Shown piece by piece: positions 16,954 through 28,206 of a stretch of 64,000 bases of DNA. Origin of the DNA: Herbidospora sakaeratensis (GTDB lineage Bacteria; Actinomycetota; Actinomycetes; Streptosporangiales; Streptosporangiaceae); the NCBI RefSeq assembly GCF_001570525.1, contig NZ_BBXC01000013.1:124001-188000 (forward strand), given 5' to 3'. Positions within the stretch are counted from its first letter, which is position 1, and every line of letters begins with the position of its first letter. Both the position numbers and the translations under genes were made by a program. Below the pieces are notes generated by a model. That model saw only the letters and a program-made list of their open reading frames with translations, did not search any database and was not told the origin of the DNA.

Positions 16954-18540
16954 ATGAAGATCCGCCGGTCTGCCGGTGCGCTCACCGCCGCAGTGGCGCT
17001 GAGCCTGCTCACCGCCTGCGGCGGCGGCAACGCCGCCGGCCCGTCCTCGCCCGGCGGGCAGGGCGGCAAGACGCTCGTCATCGACACCGCGTTCCAGCTC
17101 AAGACCACCGACCCGGCCCGCATGTACGAGCCGTCGGGGCTGCTGATCGACCAGACGATCTACGACACGCTGCTCACCTTCAAGGGCAGCGACGTGACCA
17201 AGCCGGTCCCGGCGCTCGCCGAGTCGTTCACCGCCTCCGACGACGCCAAGACCTTCACGTTCAAGCTGCGCACGGACGCGAAGTTCTCCGACGGCACCCC
17301 GGTCACCTCGGCCGACGTCGCCTTCTCGCTCAACCGCGTGAAGAACGTCAAGGGCAACCCGTCGTTCCTGATGGCGGGCCTCACGGTCACCGCGCCCGAC
17401 GCGACCACCGTCGTGATCGCCAGCGAGGAGCCGAACACCGCCATCCCGTTCATCCTGCCCAACCCCGCGCTGGGGATCGTCAACTCGGCGGTGGCCAAGA
17501 AGAACGGCGCCACGGACGCCGAGGACGCCGACAAGACCGACACCGCCGAGGCGTTCTTCAACAAGCAGTCGCAGGGCAGCGGCCCGTACGTCCTGGAGAG
17601 CTACAGCACCACCTCGCAGGTCGTGCTGAAGCTGAACGAGAACTACTGGGGCCCCAAGCCCGTGTACTCCCGGGTCGTCGTGCGCAACACGCAGGCCAAC
17701 GTGCAGCGGCTCAACGTGCAGAAGGGCGAGTCGCAGATCGCGGTGGACCTGTCGCCCGAGCAGGCCAAGAACATGGGCGACCTCCAGGTCGTCAACGGCG
17801 CCTCGCCGAACGTGTTCTTCCTGTTCGCCAACGACAACCCGGAGATCTCCAAGATCTCCTCGAACCCGAAGTTCCAGGAGGCCGTGCGCTACGGCGTCGA
17901 CTACCAGGGACTCGTCGACCTGGCCGGTGAGGGAGCCGTGCAGGCGCCCGGCATCGTCCCGTCGCTCTTCCTCGGCGCGCTCCCGGCCGCCGACGGGATC
18001 AAGCGCGACGTCGCCAAGGCCAAGGCCGCGCTGGCCGAGTCGGGCCTGCAGAACCCGACCGTCAAGCTGAACTACCCGAGCGACGTGCAGGTCAACGGGC
18101 TCAACTTCGGCGACCTCGCCGCCCGCGTGCAGGCCAACCTCAAGGAGGTCGGCATCAACGTGGAGCTGGCCCCGGCGTCGGTGCAGACCGCGCTGGAGTC
18201 CTACCGCGGCGGCACCGAGGAAATGGGCCTGTGGCAGTGGGGCCCGGACTTCCCCGACCCCAGCAACTACCTCAACTTCCTGCCGGGCCAGACCGTGGGC
18301 CTGCGCGCCGGATGGGCCGAGGGCGCCGCCCCCGACCTGGAGGAGCTCGGCGGCAAGGCCCGCACCACCGTCGACGACGCCGCCCGCTCGGCGCTGTACG
18401 TCGACATCCAGCACAAGATGAACGAGGCCGGCCCGATCATGCCGCTGATCCAGCCGGCCCAGATCCTGGTCGGCGCCAAGTCGGTGCAGAACCTCCAGTC
18501 CAACGCCCTCTGGCTGGTCAACGTCCGTGAGCTCGGCTAA
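16954..18540 (+). CDS. ABC transporter substrate-binding lipoprotein (peptide/opine/nickel family, SBP_bac_5)
   Basis: This protein has 528 residues. The signal peptide ends in the lipobox LLTACGG, so it is anchored to the outer face of the membrane. Family marks include KTFTFKLRTDAKFSDGTPVTSADVAFSLNR split over two conserved blocks, GPYVLESYSTTSQVVLKLNENYWG and a C-terminal LPGQ/WAE region. It binds a peptide-sized or opine-like solute and hands it to the permeases that follow. The ATG at 16954 has a GGAG site. An in-frame TTG twelve bases upstream is less likely. The ligand is unknown. Confidence 0.93.
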   Translation: MKIRRSAGALTAAVALSLLTACGGGNAAGPSSPGGQGGKTLVIDTAFQLKTTDPARMYEPSGLLIDQTIYDTLLTFKGSDVTKPVPALAESFTASDDAKTFTFKLRTDAKFSDGTPVTSADVAFSLNRVKNVKGNPSFLMAGLTVTAPDATTVVIASEEPNTAIPFILPNPALGIVNSAVAKKNGATDAEDADKTDTAEAFFNKQSQGSGPYVLESYSTTSQVVLKLNENYWGPKPVYSRVVVRNTQANVQRLNVQKGESQIAVDLSPEQAKNMGDLQVVNGASPNVFFLFANDNPEISKISSNPKFQEAVRYGVDYQGLVDLAGEGAVQAPGIVPSLFLGALPAADGIKRDVAKAKAALAESGLQNPTVKLNYPSDVQVNGLNFGDLAARVQANLKEVGINVELAPASVQTALESYRGGTEEMGLWQWGPDFPDPSNYLNFLPGQTVGLRAGWAEGAAPDLEELGGKARTTVDDAARSALYVDIQHKMNEAGPIMPLIQPAQILVGAKSVQNLQSNALWLVNVRELG

Positions 18541-19609
18541 GCCGAAAAGCGGTACCCCCGGGGCGGGCCGGCGTCCGGCCCGCCCCGGCGGGGTGCTGCT
18601 GCGGTTCCTCGTCCGGCGGCTGGCGGCCGCCCTGCTGCTGTGCGTCGGCATCACACTCGTGGCCTTCACCCTGACCCAGCTGGTCCCGGGCGATCCCGCC
18701 GCCGCCAACCTGGGGCAGTCGGCGGTCGACGACCCGGCCGCGGTGGCCGCGTTCCGCGCCAAGTACGGGCTGGACCAGCCCGTCCCGGTGCAGTACCTGA
18801 CGTACATCGGCAACGTGTTCCAGGGGAACCTGGGCGTCTCGCAGCAGAGCCACCGCCCGGTGGCGGAGGACCTGGCCGAGTTCGTGCCCGCCACCATCGA
18901 GCTCGCGCTGTTCGCGATCGTGCTGTCGCTGGTGGTCGGCGTCGCCCTCGGCGTCGTGGCGGCCGTCAACCGCGACCGCTGGCCCGACCAGCTGCTCCGG
19001 GTGGTCAGCCTGGGCGGGGTGTCCATGCCCACCTTCTGGGTCGCGCTCGTCGCCTTCTACCTGCTGTCGTTCAAGTTCGACCTGCTCCCGGGCACCGGAC
19101 GGCTCGATCCGGTGCTGAGCCCGCCGCCGTACACGACCGGCTTCTACTCCGTGGACGCGGCCCTCGCCGGACAGTGGGACGTCATGTGGTCGGCGCTCGG
19201 CCACCTGGTGCTGCCCTCGCTCGTGCTGGCCGTCTACACGGTCGGCATGCTGATGCGCTTCAGCCGGGCGTCGGTGCTGGAGATCCTCGGCAACGACTAC
19301 GTGCGCGCGGCCCGGGCCAAGGGCCTGCCCGAACGGGTGGTCATCGTGCGCCACGTGCTGCGCCCCGCGATGGTCGCGATCATCACCGTGGCCGGCGTCG
19401 CCTTCGGCAGCCTGCTGTCGGGCGCGGTGCTGGTGGAGAAGATCTTCTCCTGGCCCGGCGTCGGCCAGTACGCCTACCGCAGCGCCGTCAACCTCGACCT
19501 GCCCGGCATCATGGGCGTCAGCATCGTCGTCGCCGGCGTGTACATCCTCATCAACCTGCTCGTCGACCTGCTGTACGGGGTCATCGACCCGAGGATCAGG
19601 CTCACATGA
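18527..19609 (+). CDS. ABC transporter permease, DppB type
   Basis: This inner-membrane permease has 360 residues and about six transmembrane segments, opening with LLRFLVRRLAAALLLCVGI. The coupling (EAA) loop is YVRAARAKGLPERVVIVRHVLRPA. The GTG at 18527 lies inside the end of the binding-protein gene (14-base overlap), and the stop overlaps the next ATG (ATGA). It pairs with the DppC-type subunit to form the import channel. Confidence 0.93.
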   Translation: MSSAKPKSGTPGAGRRPARPGGVLLRFLVRRLAAALLLCVGITLVAFTLTQLVPGDPAAANLGQSAVDDPAAVAAFRAKYGLDQPVPVQYLTYIGNVFQGNLGVSQQSHRPVAEDLAEFVPATIELALFAIVLSLVVGVALGVVAAVNRDRWPDQLLRVVSLGGVSMPTFWVALVAFYLLSFKFDLLPGTGRLDPVLSPPPYTTGFYSVDAALAGQWDVMWSALGHLVLPSLVLAVYTVGMLMRFSRASVLEILGNDYVRAARAKGLPERVVIVRHVLRPAMVAIITVAGVAFGSLLSGAVLVEKIFSWPGVGQYAYRSAVNLDLPGIMGVSIVVAGVYILINLLVDLLYGVIDPRIRLT

Positions 19610-20442
19610 CGACTGGATCCCGCACCCCGTGGCGGCAACCCCTGGCCCTGGTCGGCGCGGCCTTCGTCGTGTTGTGGGTGCTCGTGGCGGTGCTCGCCCC
19701 CGTGCTGGCGCCGTACGGCCCCCTCGACCAGATCGCCGACAAGCTGCTCGAACCCTCGGCGCAGCACCTGTTCGGCACCGACCAGCTCGGCCGCGACGTG
19801 CTCAGCCGCGTGATCTACGGCGCGCAGGTGTCGCTGCCGCTGGCGTTCCTGCTGGTGGCGCTGTCGGCGGTCATCGGGTCGGTCGTCGGCGCGGTCGCCG
19901 GGTTCTTCGGCGGCTGGGTCGACGGCACCCTGATGCGGCTGGCCGACCTGGTGTTCGCCTTCCCCGGCATCATCCTGGCCATGGCGGTCGCCGCCGCGCT
20001 CGGCCCCGAACTGCGCAACGCCGTGCTCGCGGTCGTGGTGGTGTCGTGGCCGTCGTACGCGCGGCTGGTGCGCGGTCTGGTCATGTCGGCCAGGAACGCC
20101 GAGTACGTCGCCGCCGGGCGGCTGCTCGGCTCCTCGTCCGTCCGCACGATGATCGTGGACCTGCGGCCGAACGTCGCCGGTCCGGTGCTGGTCATGGCGG
20201 CGCTCGACGTCGGCAACGCGGTGCTGCTGCTGTCGGGCCTGTCGTTCCTGGGCCTCGGCGCGCAGCCGCCCATGGCCGAGTGGGGCTCCATGGTCGTGTC
20301 GGGAATGGACTACTTCGACCTGTGGTGGTTGTGGCTGTATCCGGGCCTGTCCATCCTCACCGTCGTGCTCGCCTTCAACTTCGTCGGAGACACGCTGCGG
20401 GACGCCCTCGATCCGCGCACCGCGCGTGCGATCAGGGGGTGA
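19606..20442 (+). CDS. ABC transporter permease, DppC type
   Basis: This second channel subunit has 278 residues. It carries the conserved HLFGTDQLGRDVLSRVIYGA block, a GFFGGWVDGTLMRLADLVFA segment and the coupling loop EYVAAGRLLGSSSVRTMI. Five or six hydrophobic helices are evident. The ATG at 19606 overlaps the DppB-type stop. The stop overlaps the following GTG. Confidence 0.93.
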   Translation: MTTGSRTPWRQPLALVGAAFVVLWVLVAVLAPVLAPYGPLDQIADKLLEPSAQHLFGTDQLGRDVLSRVIYGAQVSLPLAFLLVALSAVIGSVVGAVAGFFGGWVDGTLMRLADLVFAFPGIILAMAVAAALGPELRNAVLAVVVVSWPSYARLVRGLVMSARNAEYVAAGRLLGSSSVRTMIVDLRPNVAGPVLVMAALDVGNAVLLLSGLSFLGLGAQPPMAEWGSMVVSGMDYFDLWWLWLYPGLSILTVVLAFNFVGDTLRDALDPRTARAIRG

Positions 20443-21415
20443 CCGTGGGAACGCTACTCGAGGTCGAGGACCTCACCGTGTGGCTCGCCACCAGGAACGG
20501 CCCCCGCAAGGCCGTCGACGGCCTGTCGTTCCGGGTCGACTCCGGCGAGGTGTTCGGCATCGCGGGGGAGAGCGGCAGCGGCAAGACGATGACCGCGATG
20601 GCGCTGCTCGGCCTGCTGCCGCACGCCGCCAAGACCAGCGGCCGGGCCGTCTTCGAGGGCCGCGACCTGCTGGCCATGAAGCCGCGCGCGCTGCGCGACG
20701 TGCGCGGGCGCAACATCGCGATGGTGTCGCAGGACCCGTCCACGAGCCTGCACCCGATGCTCAGCATCGAGACCCAGGTGACCGAGCACATGCGCCACCA
20801 CCTGGGGATCGGCAGGTCGGAGGCGCGCGGGCGGGCCGTCGAGCTGCTGTCGACGGTGCGCATCCCCGATCCGGAGCGGGCGCTGAGGGCGCACCCGGCG
20901 CAGTTCTCCGGCGGCATGCGCCAGCGCATCGCCATCGCGGTGGCGCTGGCCTGCGAGCCCCGGCTGCTGCTGGCCGACGAGCCGACGACCGCGCTCGACG
21001 TCACCGTGCAGGCGGGCATCCTGCGGCTGCTCGACCGGCTGCGGCGCGAGCGCGACCTGGCCGTCGTGGTGATCACCCACGACCTGGGCGTGATGTCGGC
21101 CGTGGCCGACCGCATCTGCGTCATGTACGGCGGCCGCACCGCCGAGGTCGGCCCGCGCGAGACCGTGCTGACGCGTCCCCGGCACCCCTACACCCGGGGC
21201 CTGCTCGACGCGCTGCCGCACCCGGAGGGCGGCGCGGCCACGCTGCGGCCGATCCCGGGCAGCCCGCCGTCGCTCGGCGCGGTGCCCGGCGGGTGCCCGT
21301 TCCACCCGCGCTGCGCGTTCGCCGTCGGCTCCTGCCAGGAGGAACGCCCCGAGCCGGTGCTCATCGGAACCGATCACCGGGTGGCCTGCCCGCCCGACCC
21401 GCTGGGAGGCGCCGC

Positions 21416-21419
<4 letters not shown>
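20439..21419 (+). CDS. ABC transporter ATPase, DppD type
   Basis: This ATPase has 326 residues. Walker A is [10 protein letters not shown], the signature is [12 protein letters not shown], Walker B is [12 protein letters not shown], and the switch His is in VVITHDLG. The C-terminal oligopeptide-transporter tail has the cysteine pattern [17 protein letters not shown] chose the GTG at 20439 because it overlaps the previous stop; a GTG two codons further in is possible. It powers import together with the next subunit. Confidence 0.93.
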
Positions 21420-22357
<938 letters not shown>

Positions 22358-22375
22358 CCAATGGAAGGACATGAC

Positions 22376-24715
22376 GTGCTCGCGGAGCTGACCGAGCGGT
22401 TCTGGGCCTGGCGGCTGGCCACCACGCCGCGGACCCGCGACGACATCCCCCGGGTGGTCCGGCCCGCCGGGTGGCGGCCGGAGTGGGACGCCCTCACGGT
22501 CGAGGAGGACCGGCGTTTCCTGGCCGGGATCGAGGACGACCTGGCGGCCGTCGCGCCGTCGGACGACCCGGCGGTGGAGGTCCCGCGCCGGCTGCTCGCC
22601 TCGGCGACCGCGCGGGTGCGGTGGGAGCTCGACGTCGTGCGGAGCTGGCGGCGCGACCCCTGGTTCTACCTCGACCAGACCGTCGGCCACGTCTACGACG
22701 CGCTGCTGCCGCCCGGCCCCTTCGACGCGGCCCGCAGCGCCGACCTGGTCGAGCGGCTGCGCTGGATCCCCGGCACCCTCGACACCGCCCGGGACAACCT
22801 CGACGGCGCCGCGACCCGCGAGTTCGCCGAACTCGCCCTGGCCGACAGCCGCGAGGTGGACGACCAGCTCCGGACCGCCGTCGGGCTGCTGCTGCCGCAC
22901 CTCGACCCGGCCGCCCGCGACGCCGCCGCGAAGGCGGCCGACGCGGCGGCGGAGGCGCTCGCCGAGTGGCGGGCCTGGCTGACCGGGCGGCTGCCGGGCT
23001 TGGCCCCGCACCGGCCCGTCGGCGCGGAGGCGTTCGGCTTCTTCCTGCACCGGGTCGCCCTGCTGCCCTGGTCGACCGCCGAGATCCTCGCCCTGGCCGC
23101 CCAGGAGCGCGACCGGGCCGAGGCGTTCGAGCTGTTCGAGCGGGCCAGGTCGGGCCCGCCCGAGTGGCCGCCGCCCCCGGAGAGCGCCGAAGCCCAGAGC
23201 GCGGCCGAACGGGCCGCCGAGCTGGAGGTGCGCGCCTTCTACGAGGAGCGCGGCCTGCTGTCGCAACCCCCGGAGCTGCGGCACTACCGGAACCTGCCCC
23301 GGCCCGACTACCTGGAGCCGCTGCGCTGGCTGGGCGTCAGCGACGACCTCACCGACGAGCACCGGCTCGACCAGGACGGCGTCAGCTACGTCCCGGCGCC
23401 GGGCCCCGACCTGCCCTACTTCTACCGGGCCAACGCGGCCGACCCCCGCGCCGGGATCATCCACGAGGGCGTGCACTACCAGCAGCTCGCGCTGACCTGG
23501 CGGCACCCCGATCCGGCCCACCGCCGGTTCTACGACTCCGTGCCCAACGAGGGCATCGCCTTCTACAACGAGGAGATGATGCTCCAGGCCGGCCTCTTCG
23601 AGGACGCGCCGCTCAGCCGGGCCATCGTCTACAACTTCATGCGGCTGCGCGCGATCCGGGTCGAGGTCGACGTGCGCCTGGCGCTCGGCGAGATCGACAT
23701 CGACGGCGCGGCCCGCATGCTGCATGAACTCGTGCCGGTCGACCTGGAGACCGCCCGCGAGGAGGCCGCCTTCTTCGCGGCGACGCCGGGCCAGGGGTTG
23801 TCGTACCAGGTCGGGAAGGCACAGGTGACCCGCCTGCTGGCCGACGCCGCCCGCCGCGACCGCGACGGCTTCGACCTGCGCGCCTTCCACGACGCGCTCT
23901 GGGCCGACGGCAACGTCCCGCTGGCCGTGCGGCGCCTGGACCTGCTGGGCGACGCGGGCGAACTGGAGAAGGCCGACGCGCTGGCCGGTGACATGCGCGC
24001 CTTCGCGGCCGAGCTGCTGGACGCCATCACCTCCGGCGACGTCGCCCGCCTCGACCGCCTGTACGCCGACGACATCCGCGTCTGGCACAACTACGACGGC
24101 GTCGACCGGGACAAGGTCGAGAGCCTCGACGCGATCCGCCTCATCGACGCCGGCATCGAGGGTTTCCACGCCACCGACGTGCGCGTCGACCCGGTGCCGG
24201 GCGGCTACGTGCAGCGCTGCGTCTACCGGGGCCGCGACCGCGAAGGGGGCACCGAGATGGCCGTCGACGCGATGATGCGCGTCGAGGTGCGCGGCGGCCG
24301 GGTCACCCGGATCGAGGAGTACACCGACCCGGCGCAGGGCGCGGTCCCGTCGCTCACCCGGATCAAGGACGGCTCGGGCTGGGAGGAGCAGGCCGGCTAC
24401 TCCCGCGCCGCCCGCGAGGGCGACCTCATCGCGGTGAGCGGCACCACGGCCGACGGCCCGGACGCCTACGCCCAGACCCTCGACGCCCTGCGGCGGGGGA
24501 TCGCGGCGGTGGAGGCGCTGGGCGGTTCACGGGAGACCGTGTTCCGCACCCGGCTGCTGCTCACCCCCGAGGCCGACTGGGAGCAGGCCGCGCGGGCCCA
24601 CGCCGAGGTGCTCGGCGACGTGGCCCCCGCCAACAGCACCTACGTCGTCAACGCCCTCATCGGCGCGGGTTTCCTGGTCGAGGTCGAGATCGACGCGAAG
24701 GCGGTCCGGGCATGA
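22376..24715 (+). CDS. three-domain fusion: DUF885 putative metallohydrolase, SnoaL-like and RidA-like domains
   Basis: This protein has 779 residues. Residues 1-535 match the DUF885 type (opening [14 protein letters not shown]), with a zinc-metallopeptidase-like HEGVH (363-367) and a downstream Glu in [12 protein letters not shown] (about 392) as possible third ligand. Residues about 538-650 form a SnoaL/NTF2-like domain ([20 protein letters not shown]). Residues about 663-779 form a RidA/YjgF domain ([20 protein letters not shown], ending [12 protein letters not shown]). The usual RidA ligand Arg position reads PANSTYVV, so it appears replaced. I chose the GTG at 22376 because GGAAGG sits seven bases upstream; an ATG at 22361 is the alternative. 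It probably hydrolyses the imported compound, and the fused domains may process unstable products. The substrate is unknown. Confidence 0.85.
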   Translation: MLAELTERFWAWRLATTPRTRDDIPRVVRPAGWRPEWDALTVEEDRRFLAGIEDDLAAVAPSDDPAVEVPRRLLASATARVRWELDVVRSWRRDPWFYLDQTVGHVYDALLPPGPFDAARSADLVERLRWIPGTLDTARDNLDGAATREFAELALADSREVDDQLRTAVGLLLPHLDPAARDAAAKAADAAAEALAEWRAWLTGRLPGLAPHRPVGAEAFGFFLHRVALLPWSTAEILALAAQERDRAEAFELFERARSGPPEWPPPPESAEAQSAAERAAELEVRAFYEERGLLSQPPELRHYRNLPRPDYLEPLRWLGVSDDLTDEHRLDQDGVSYVPAPGPDLPYFYRANAADPRAGIIHEGVHYQQLALTWRHPDPAHRRFYDSVPNEGIAFYNEEMMLQAGLFEDAPLSRAIVYNFMRLRAIRVEVDVRLALGEIDIDGAARMLHELVPVDLETAREEAAFFAATPGQGLSYQVGKAQVTRLLADAARRDRDGFDLRAFHDALWADGNVPLAVRRLDLLGDAGELEKADALAGDMRAFAAELLDAITSGDVARLDRLYADDIRVWHNYDGVDRDKVESLDAIRLIDAGIEGFHATDVRVDPVPGGYVQRCVYRGRDREGGTEMAVDAMMRVEVRGGRVTRIEEYTDPAQGAVPSLTRIKDGSGWEEQAGYSRAAREGDLIAVSGTTADGPDAYAQTLDALRRGIAAVEALGGSRETVFRTRLLLTPEADWEQAARAHAEVLGDVAPANSTYVVNALIGAGFLVEVEIDAKAVRA

Positions 24716-25716
24716 CGTTCTCGCTGCGGGTCAACAACGACCTCGACCTGCCGACCCTGGTCGACCTGGCGCGGCGGGCCGAGAAGCACGGCTTCGACCA
24801 GCTGTGGGTCTCCAACGACCTGTTCCTGCGCTCGGCCCCGGTGCTGCTCGGCGTGCTGGCCGCCAAGACCGAGCGCATCAAGCTCGGCGTCGGCATCATG
24901 AACCCCTACTCCGTGCACGTCTCGGAGATCGCGATGATGGCCGCCACCATGCGCGAGGCCACCGGCGGCCGGTTCCTGCTCGGGGTGGCCGCCGGGTCGG
25001 CCGAGTTCCTCGGCTGGGCCGGGATCGAGCGCCCGCGTCCGCTGTCGCGCACCGCCGAGGCGGTCACCGTGCTGCGCGCCCTGCTCGGCGCGGAGGAGGT
25101 CAGGGGCGAGCTGCCCGCGTGGTTCGGCCCGCTGTCGGAGCTGCGCCTGCCGCCGGGCGACCCGGTGCCCGTGTACGTCGGCGCGATGAGCCCCAAGATG
25201 CTCCAGATGGCCGGGCGGCTCGCCGACGGCGTGCTGCCGCTGCTCTATCCGCCCGAACACTTCACCACCGCGCGGTCCGAGGTCGCGAAGGGCGCCGAGG
25301 AGGCCGGGCGCTCCGTCGACGACCTGGACATCCCGGCCTGCTTCTGGGTCTCCACCGGGGACGACGACGAACAGGCCCGGCTCGCCATGGCCGCCAAGAT
25401 CGCCTATTACGGGCCGTCGTTCGCGCCGTACCTGCTCAGCCGGGCCGGGCTGGCGGTCGACGACTTCGCCCCGATCACGGCCGTGCTGGAGCGTGAGGGC
25501 CTGGACGCCGCCGCGCGGCTGGTCGACGACCGCATGTTGTCGCTCGGCATCACCGGCGGCACGGCCGACGTGGTCGAACGCTGCCGGGCGCTGCGCGCGG
25601 CGGGCGCCACCCACCTGTCGTTCGGGCCCCCGCTCGGCCCCGACCTGCGGGAGGCCGTCGAGAAGCTCGGCAGCGAGGTGCTGCCCGAGTTGTCGGAAAG
25701 GAACAGCCCTTCATGA
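24712..25716 (+). CDS. LLM-class (F420-dependent type) oxidoreductase
   Basis: This luciferase-like protein has 334 residues (LVDLARRAEKHGFDQLWVSN, KLGVGIMNPYSVHVSEIAMM, VPVYVGAMSPKMLQMAGRLA). The ATG overlaps the fusion-protein stop (ATGA). Sequence and layout resemble the oxidoreductase at 14813, and both have an N-P-Y-S segment after the KLGVG/RLGVA strand. It likely performs an F420- or FMN-linked redox step on the imported compound. Cofactor and substrate are inferred only. Confidence 0.88.
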   Translation: MTFSLRVNNDLDLPTLVDLARRAEKHGFDQLWVSNDLFLRSAPVLLGVLAAKTERIKLGVGIMNPYSVHVSEIAMMAATMREATGGRFLLGVAAGSAEFLGWAGIERPRPLSRTAEAVTVLRALLGAEEVRGELPAWFGPLSELRLPPGDPVPVYVGAMSPKMLQMAGRLADGVLPLLYPPEHFTTARSEVAKGAEEAGRSVDDLDIPACFWVSTGDDDEQARLAMAAKIAYYGPSFAPYLLSRAGLAVDDFAPITAVLEREGLDAAARLVDDRMLSLGITGGTADVVERCRALRAAGATHLSFGPPLGPDLREAVEKLGSEVLPELSERNSPS

Positions 25717-26951
25717 ACTCGACCGTGCTGACCGGCTGCACGGTGGTCGACGCCCGCGTGCTCGACGGCGTCGCCCCCCTGCGCGACGCGGGGGTCTGGG
25801 TGCGCGGCGACCGCATCGCCGCCGTCGGCCCCGCCGCCGACGTCCTGGCCGAGGCCGGGCGGGACCACCCGCGCGTCGACCTCGGCGGCGCGTTCGTGAC
25901 GCCCGGCCTGGTCAACATGCACACCCACCTGTCCCTGTCGCTGCCCGGCCAGGGCGGCGACGCGGTCAAGGGCCTGAGCCCCCACGACCTGGCCTTCTAC
26001 ATGGCCGACGGCGCCCGCCGCACCCTCATGTGCGGGGTCACCACCGTCCGCTGCGTCGCCGAGAAGGACCACGCCGACTTCGCGCTGCGCCGCGCCATCA
26101 CCGCGGGCCGCGCGACCGGCCCGCGCCTCTTCACGGCCGGACGGGCGCTGGTCTCCACCGGAGGCCACGGCCACGAGGGCACGGACACCCTGGAGTGCGA
26201 CGGCCCCGACGGCTTCCGCCGGGGGGTGCGCAGCCAGGTCAAGGCCGGGGCCGACCTGATCAAGGTGATGATCTCCGGCGGCATCGCGGGCGAGCACGAG
26301 GACATCGACACCCGCCAGCTCTTCGCCGACGAACTGGCCGCCGTCATCGAGACCGCGCACGCCTGGGGCCGCAAGGTCACCGCCCACGCGGGCCCCGCCC
26401 CGGTGATCGCCGAGGCCGTGGAACTCGGCCTCGACTGCGTCGAGCACGGCTACCAGCTCACCCCCGAGGTGGTCGCCGCGATGGCCGCCAGGGGCACCGC
26501 TCTGGTGCCGACCCTGCTGGTCACCCGCTGCAAGGCGTTCTTCGACGAACTCGGCGTGCCCGAGTGGATGCAGCGGCGTTCGCTCGGCGCGGGCCCCCGC
26601 CACCTGGAGAGCTACGCGATGGCGCTGGCGGCGGGCGTGGACGTGCTGCTCGGCAGCGACATGCCCCCCTTCTGGGACTTCGAGGGCACCAACGCCACCG
26701 TCCGCGAGCTGGAGCACATGTCGGACGCCGGCCTCGGCCCCGCCCGCGCCCTCCACGCCGGCACCCTCGGCCCGATCCGCTGGCTCGGCGCCGAGGCCGA
26801 TCTCGGCACCGTCGAGCCCGGCAGGTACGCCGACCTCGTCGCCATGGACGCCGACCCGCTGGAGTCGGCCTCGGCGTTCCGCGGCGTGCGCTGGGTGATG
26901 TCCGGCGGCGAGATCGTCCGCGACGACCGCACCGGACGGGCCGCCCGGTGA
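25713..26951 (+). CDS. metal-dependent amidohydrolase (imidazolonepropionase/prolidase-like)
   Basis: This amidohydrolase has 412 residues. Metal-site motifs are VNMHTHLSLSL (HxH), the candidate carboxylated Lys in DLIKVMISGG, the His in KVTAHAG and CVEHGYQ, and the Asp in VLLGSDMPPF. The C-terminal beta sandwich returns (LGTVEPGRYADLVAMDADPL). Enzymes of this group cut amide or imide bonds in cyclic or N-terminal positions. The ATG overlaps the oxidoreductase stop (ATGA), and the stop overlaps the next GTG. It fits an amide-containing import substrate. Confidence 0.9.
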   Translation: MNSTVLTGCTVVDARVLDGVAPLRDAGVWVRGDRIAAVGPAADVLAEAGRDHPRVDLGGAFVTPGLVNMHTHLSLSLPGQGGDAVKGLSPHDLAFYMADGARRTLMCGVTTVRCVAEKDHADFALRRAITAGRATGPRLFTAGRALVSTGGHGHEGTDTLECDGPDGFRRGVRSQVKAGADLIKVMISGGIAGEHEDIDTRQLFADELAAVIETAHAWGRKVTAHAGPAPVIAEAVELGLDCVEHGYQLTPEVVAAMAARGTALVPTLLVTRCKAFFDELGVPEWMQRRSLGAGPRHLESYAMALAAGVDVLLGSDMPPFWDFEGTNATVRELEHMSDAGLGPARALHAGTLGPIRWLGAEADLGTVEPGRYADLVAMDADPLESASAFRGVRWVMSGGEIVRDDRTGRAAR

Positions 26952-27379
26952 CCGGCTTCGACGCCGCCACCCGCGGCACCGCCGCCGCCGACGTCGCGGC
27001 CGCCATCGACGACATGTACGACGCCTTCCTGGCGGGCGACCGCACCCGCTTCGACAGCCACCTCCACCCCGACGTGACCACCTGGGAGAGCCACCTGCCC
27101 GGCCCGCTGCGCACCCGCGCCGAACTCGACGCCTACCGCGCCGAGCGGGACGCCGCCGGAGCACGCCCGTCGCTCGACTCGCTGAGCGCCAGGGAGATGC
27201 GCGTGGACGTGTGGGGCGACACCGCCGTGGCCCGGTACGTGCTCGTCGCGGTCGCGCCGGGCGGCCCGCCGGAGCACACCCGGGTCACCGACGTGCTGCG
27301 CCGCTCGGCGACGGGCTGGGCCATCGTGCACCACCACGCGGAGCTCGTCCGCGACGATCCGTACGTGATCATGTCGTGA
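26948..27379 (+). CDS. SnoaL/NTF2-like protein
   Basis: This protein has 143 residues and an NTF2-like alpha+beta layout: DMYDAFLAGDRTRFDSHLHP, then TWESHLPGPLRTRAELDAYR and the final GWAIVHHHAEL. It is the last gene of the importer operon and starts with a GTG that overlaps the amidohydrolase stop. A similar domain is fused inside the protein at 22376. It may be a small isomerase or hydrolase, or a binding protein. The exact role is unknown. Confidence 0.8.
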   Translation: MTGFDAATRGTAAADVAAAIDDMYDAFLAGDRTRFDSHLHPDVTTWESHLPGPLRTRAELDAYRAERDAAGARPSLDSLSAREMRVDVWGDTAVARYVLVAVAPGGPPEHTRVTDVLRRSATGWAIVHHHAELVRDDPYVIMS

Positions 27380-27402
27380 CCTGGGATTGTGAGACTTCGC
27401 GG

Positions 27403-28206
27403 GTGAAGCGAGTGATGGCCGTGACGCTGGTGGCCGCGGGCGCCCTGGTGGTGCCCGCGCAGCCGGCGGCGGCGAAAGTCGATCCGATCAGAGCGCTGAC
27501 GGCGCAGTTCGTGACCGGGAAGGGCGTCAAGCTCAAGACGGTGCTGCAGGTGCGGCCGAAGGGCGGCAAGGGAAGCGTCACCCAGGAACTGGGAGCGATC
27601 CAGTTCGGCCCGAAGGGCCCGATCGCCGCCGACCTCAACGAGAAGACGCGCTACGACAAGGGCTTCTTCGACGACGCCGACAACGACGAACGCGGCGTCC
27701 GCAAGAGCCTCGAGGCCCCCGGGCGGGTGATCTCCCTGCCGAAGTTCACCTACGTGCAGGGCCCCCGCGCCGGACAGGGCTTGCCCGAGGGCAAGTACTG
27801 GGTGCGCAAGCGCCCCCTCCCGCCGGTCCCCGGCGGCGTCATCGTCAACGTGTTCGAGCCGAACACGGTCAAGACGCTGATCGCCAAGGCCGCCTCGACC
27901 CGCGGCGGCGTGGTGCGGGGCACCACCACGAGCGCCAAGATGGCCGCGCTCTCCCCGGTGTTCCGCAAGCAGTTCGGCCCCGGCGGCAAGAGCGAGAGCG
28001 GCCAGATCTCCACGATCGCGTACGCGTTCACGCTCAGCAAGGAGGGCCTGGTCACCCGCCTCAGCGTCACGATGCGCATGCCCGTCGGCGGGGGCACCGT
28101 CGTCGACTACACCTCGGAGACGCGCCTGTACAACTGGGGCACGAAGGTGGCCGTCGTCGCGCCCCGCGCCGAAGCGGTGATCGACGAGAAGGACGTCAAG
28201 CGCTGA
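27403..28206 (+). CDS. secreted protein of unknown function (related to the protein at 32458)
   Basis: This protein has 267 residues. The GTG at 27403 gives a signal peptide (VKRVMAVTLVAAGALVVPA ending near AAA). The mature part is Lys-rich. It shares short blocks with the protein at 32458: VNVFEPNTVKTLI here versus VNVFEPRTLRRLL there, and ALSPVFRK versus AVSPTFRA. I do not recognise the family. A role as an exported lipid- or wall-interacting protein is only a guess. Its end overlaps the convergent lipoprotein gene by 11 bases. Confidence 0.75.
   Translation: MKRVMAVTLVAAGALVVPAQPAAAKVDPIRALTAQFVTGKGVKLKTVLQVRPKGGKGSVTQELGAIQFGPKGPIAADLNEKTRYDKGFFDDADNDERGVRKSLEAPGRVISLPKFTYVQGPRAGQGLPEGKYWVRKRPLPPVPGGVIVNVFEPNTVKTLIAKAASTRGGVVRGTTTSAKMAALSPVFRKQFGPGGKSESGQISTIAYAFTLSKEGLVTRLSVTMRMPVGGGTVVDYTSETRLYNWGTKVAVVAPRAEAVIDEKDVKR

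Noticed and set aside
22361-22375. ATG at 22361 as start of the fusion protein
   Set aside because: The ribosome site GGAAGG lies inside this stretch and is spaced correctly for the GTG at 22376.
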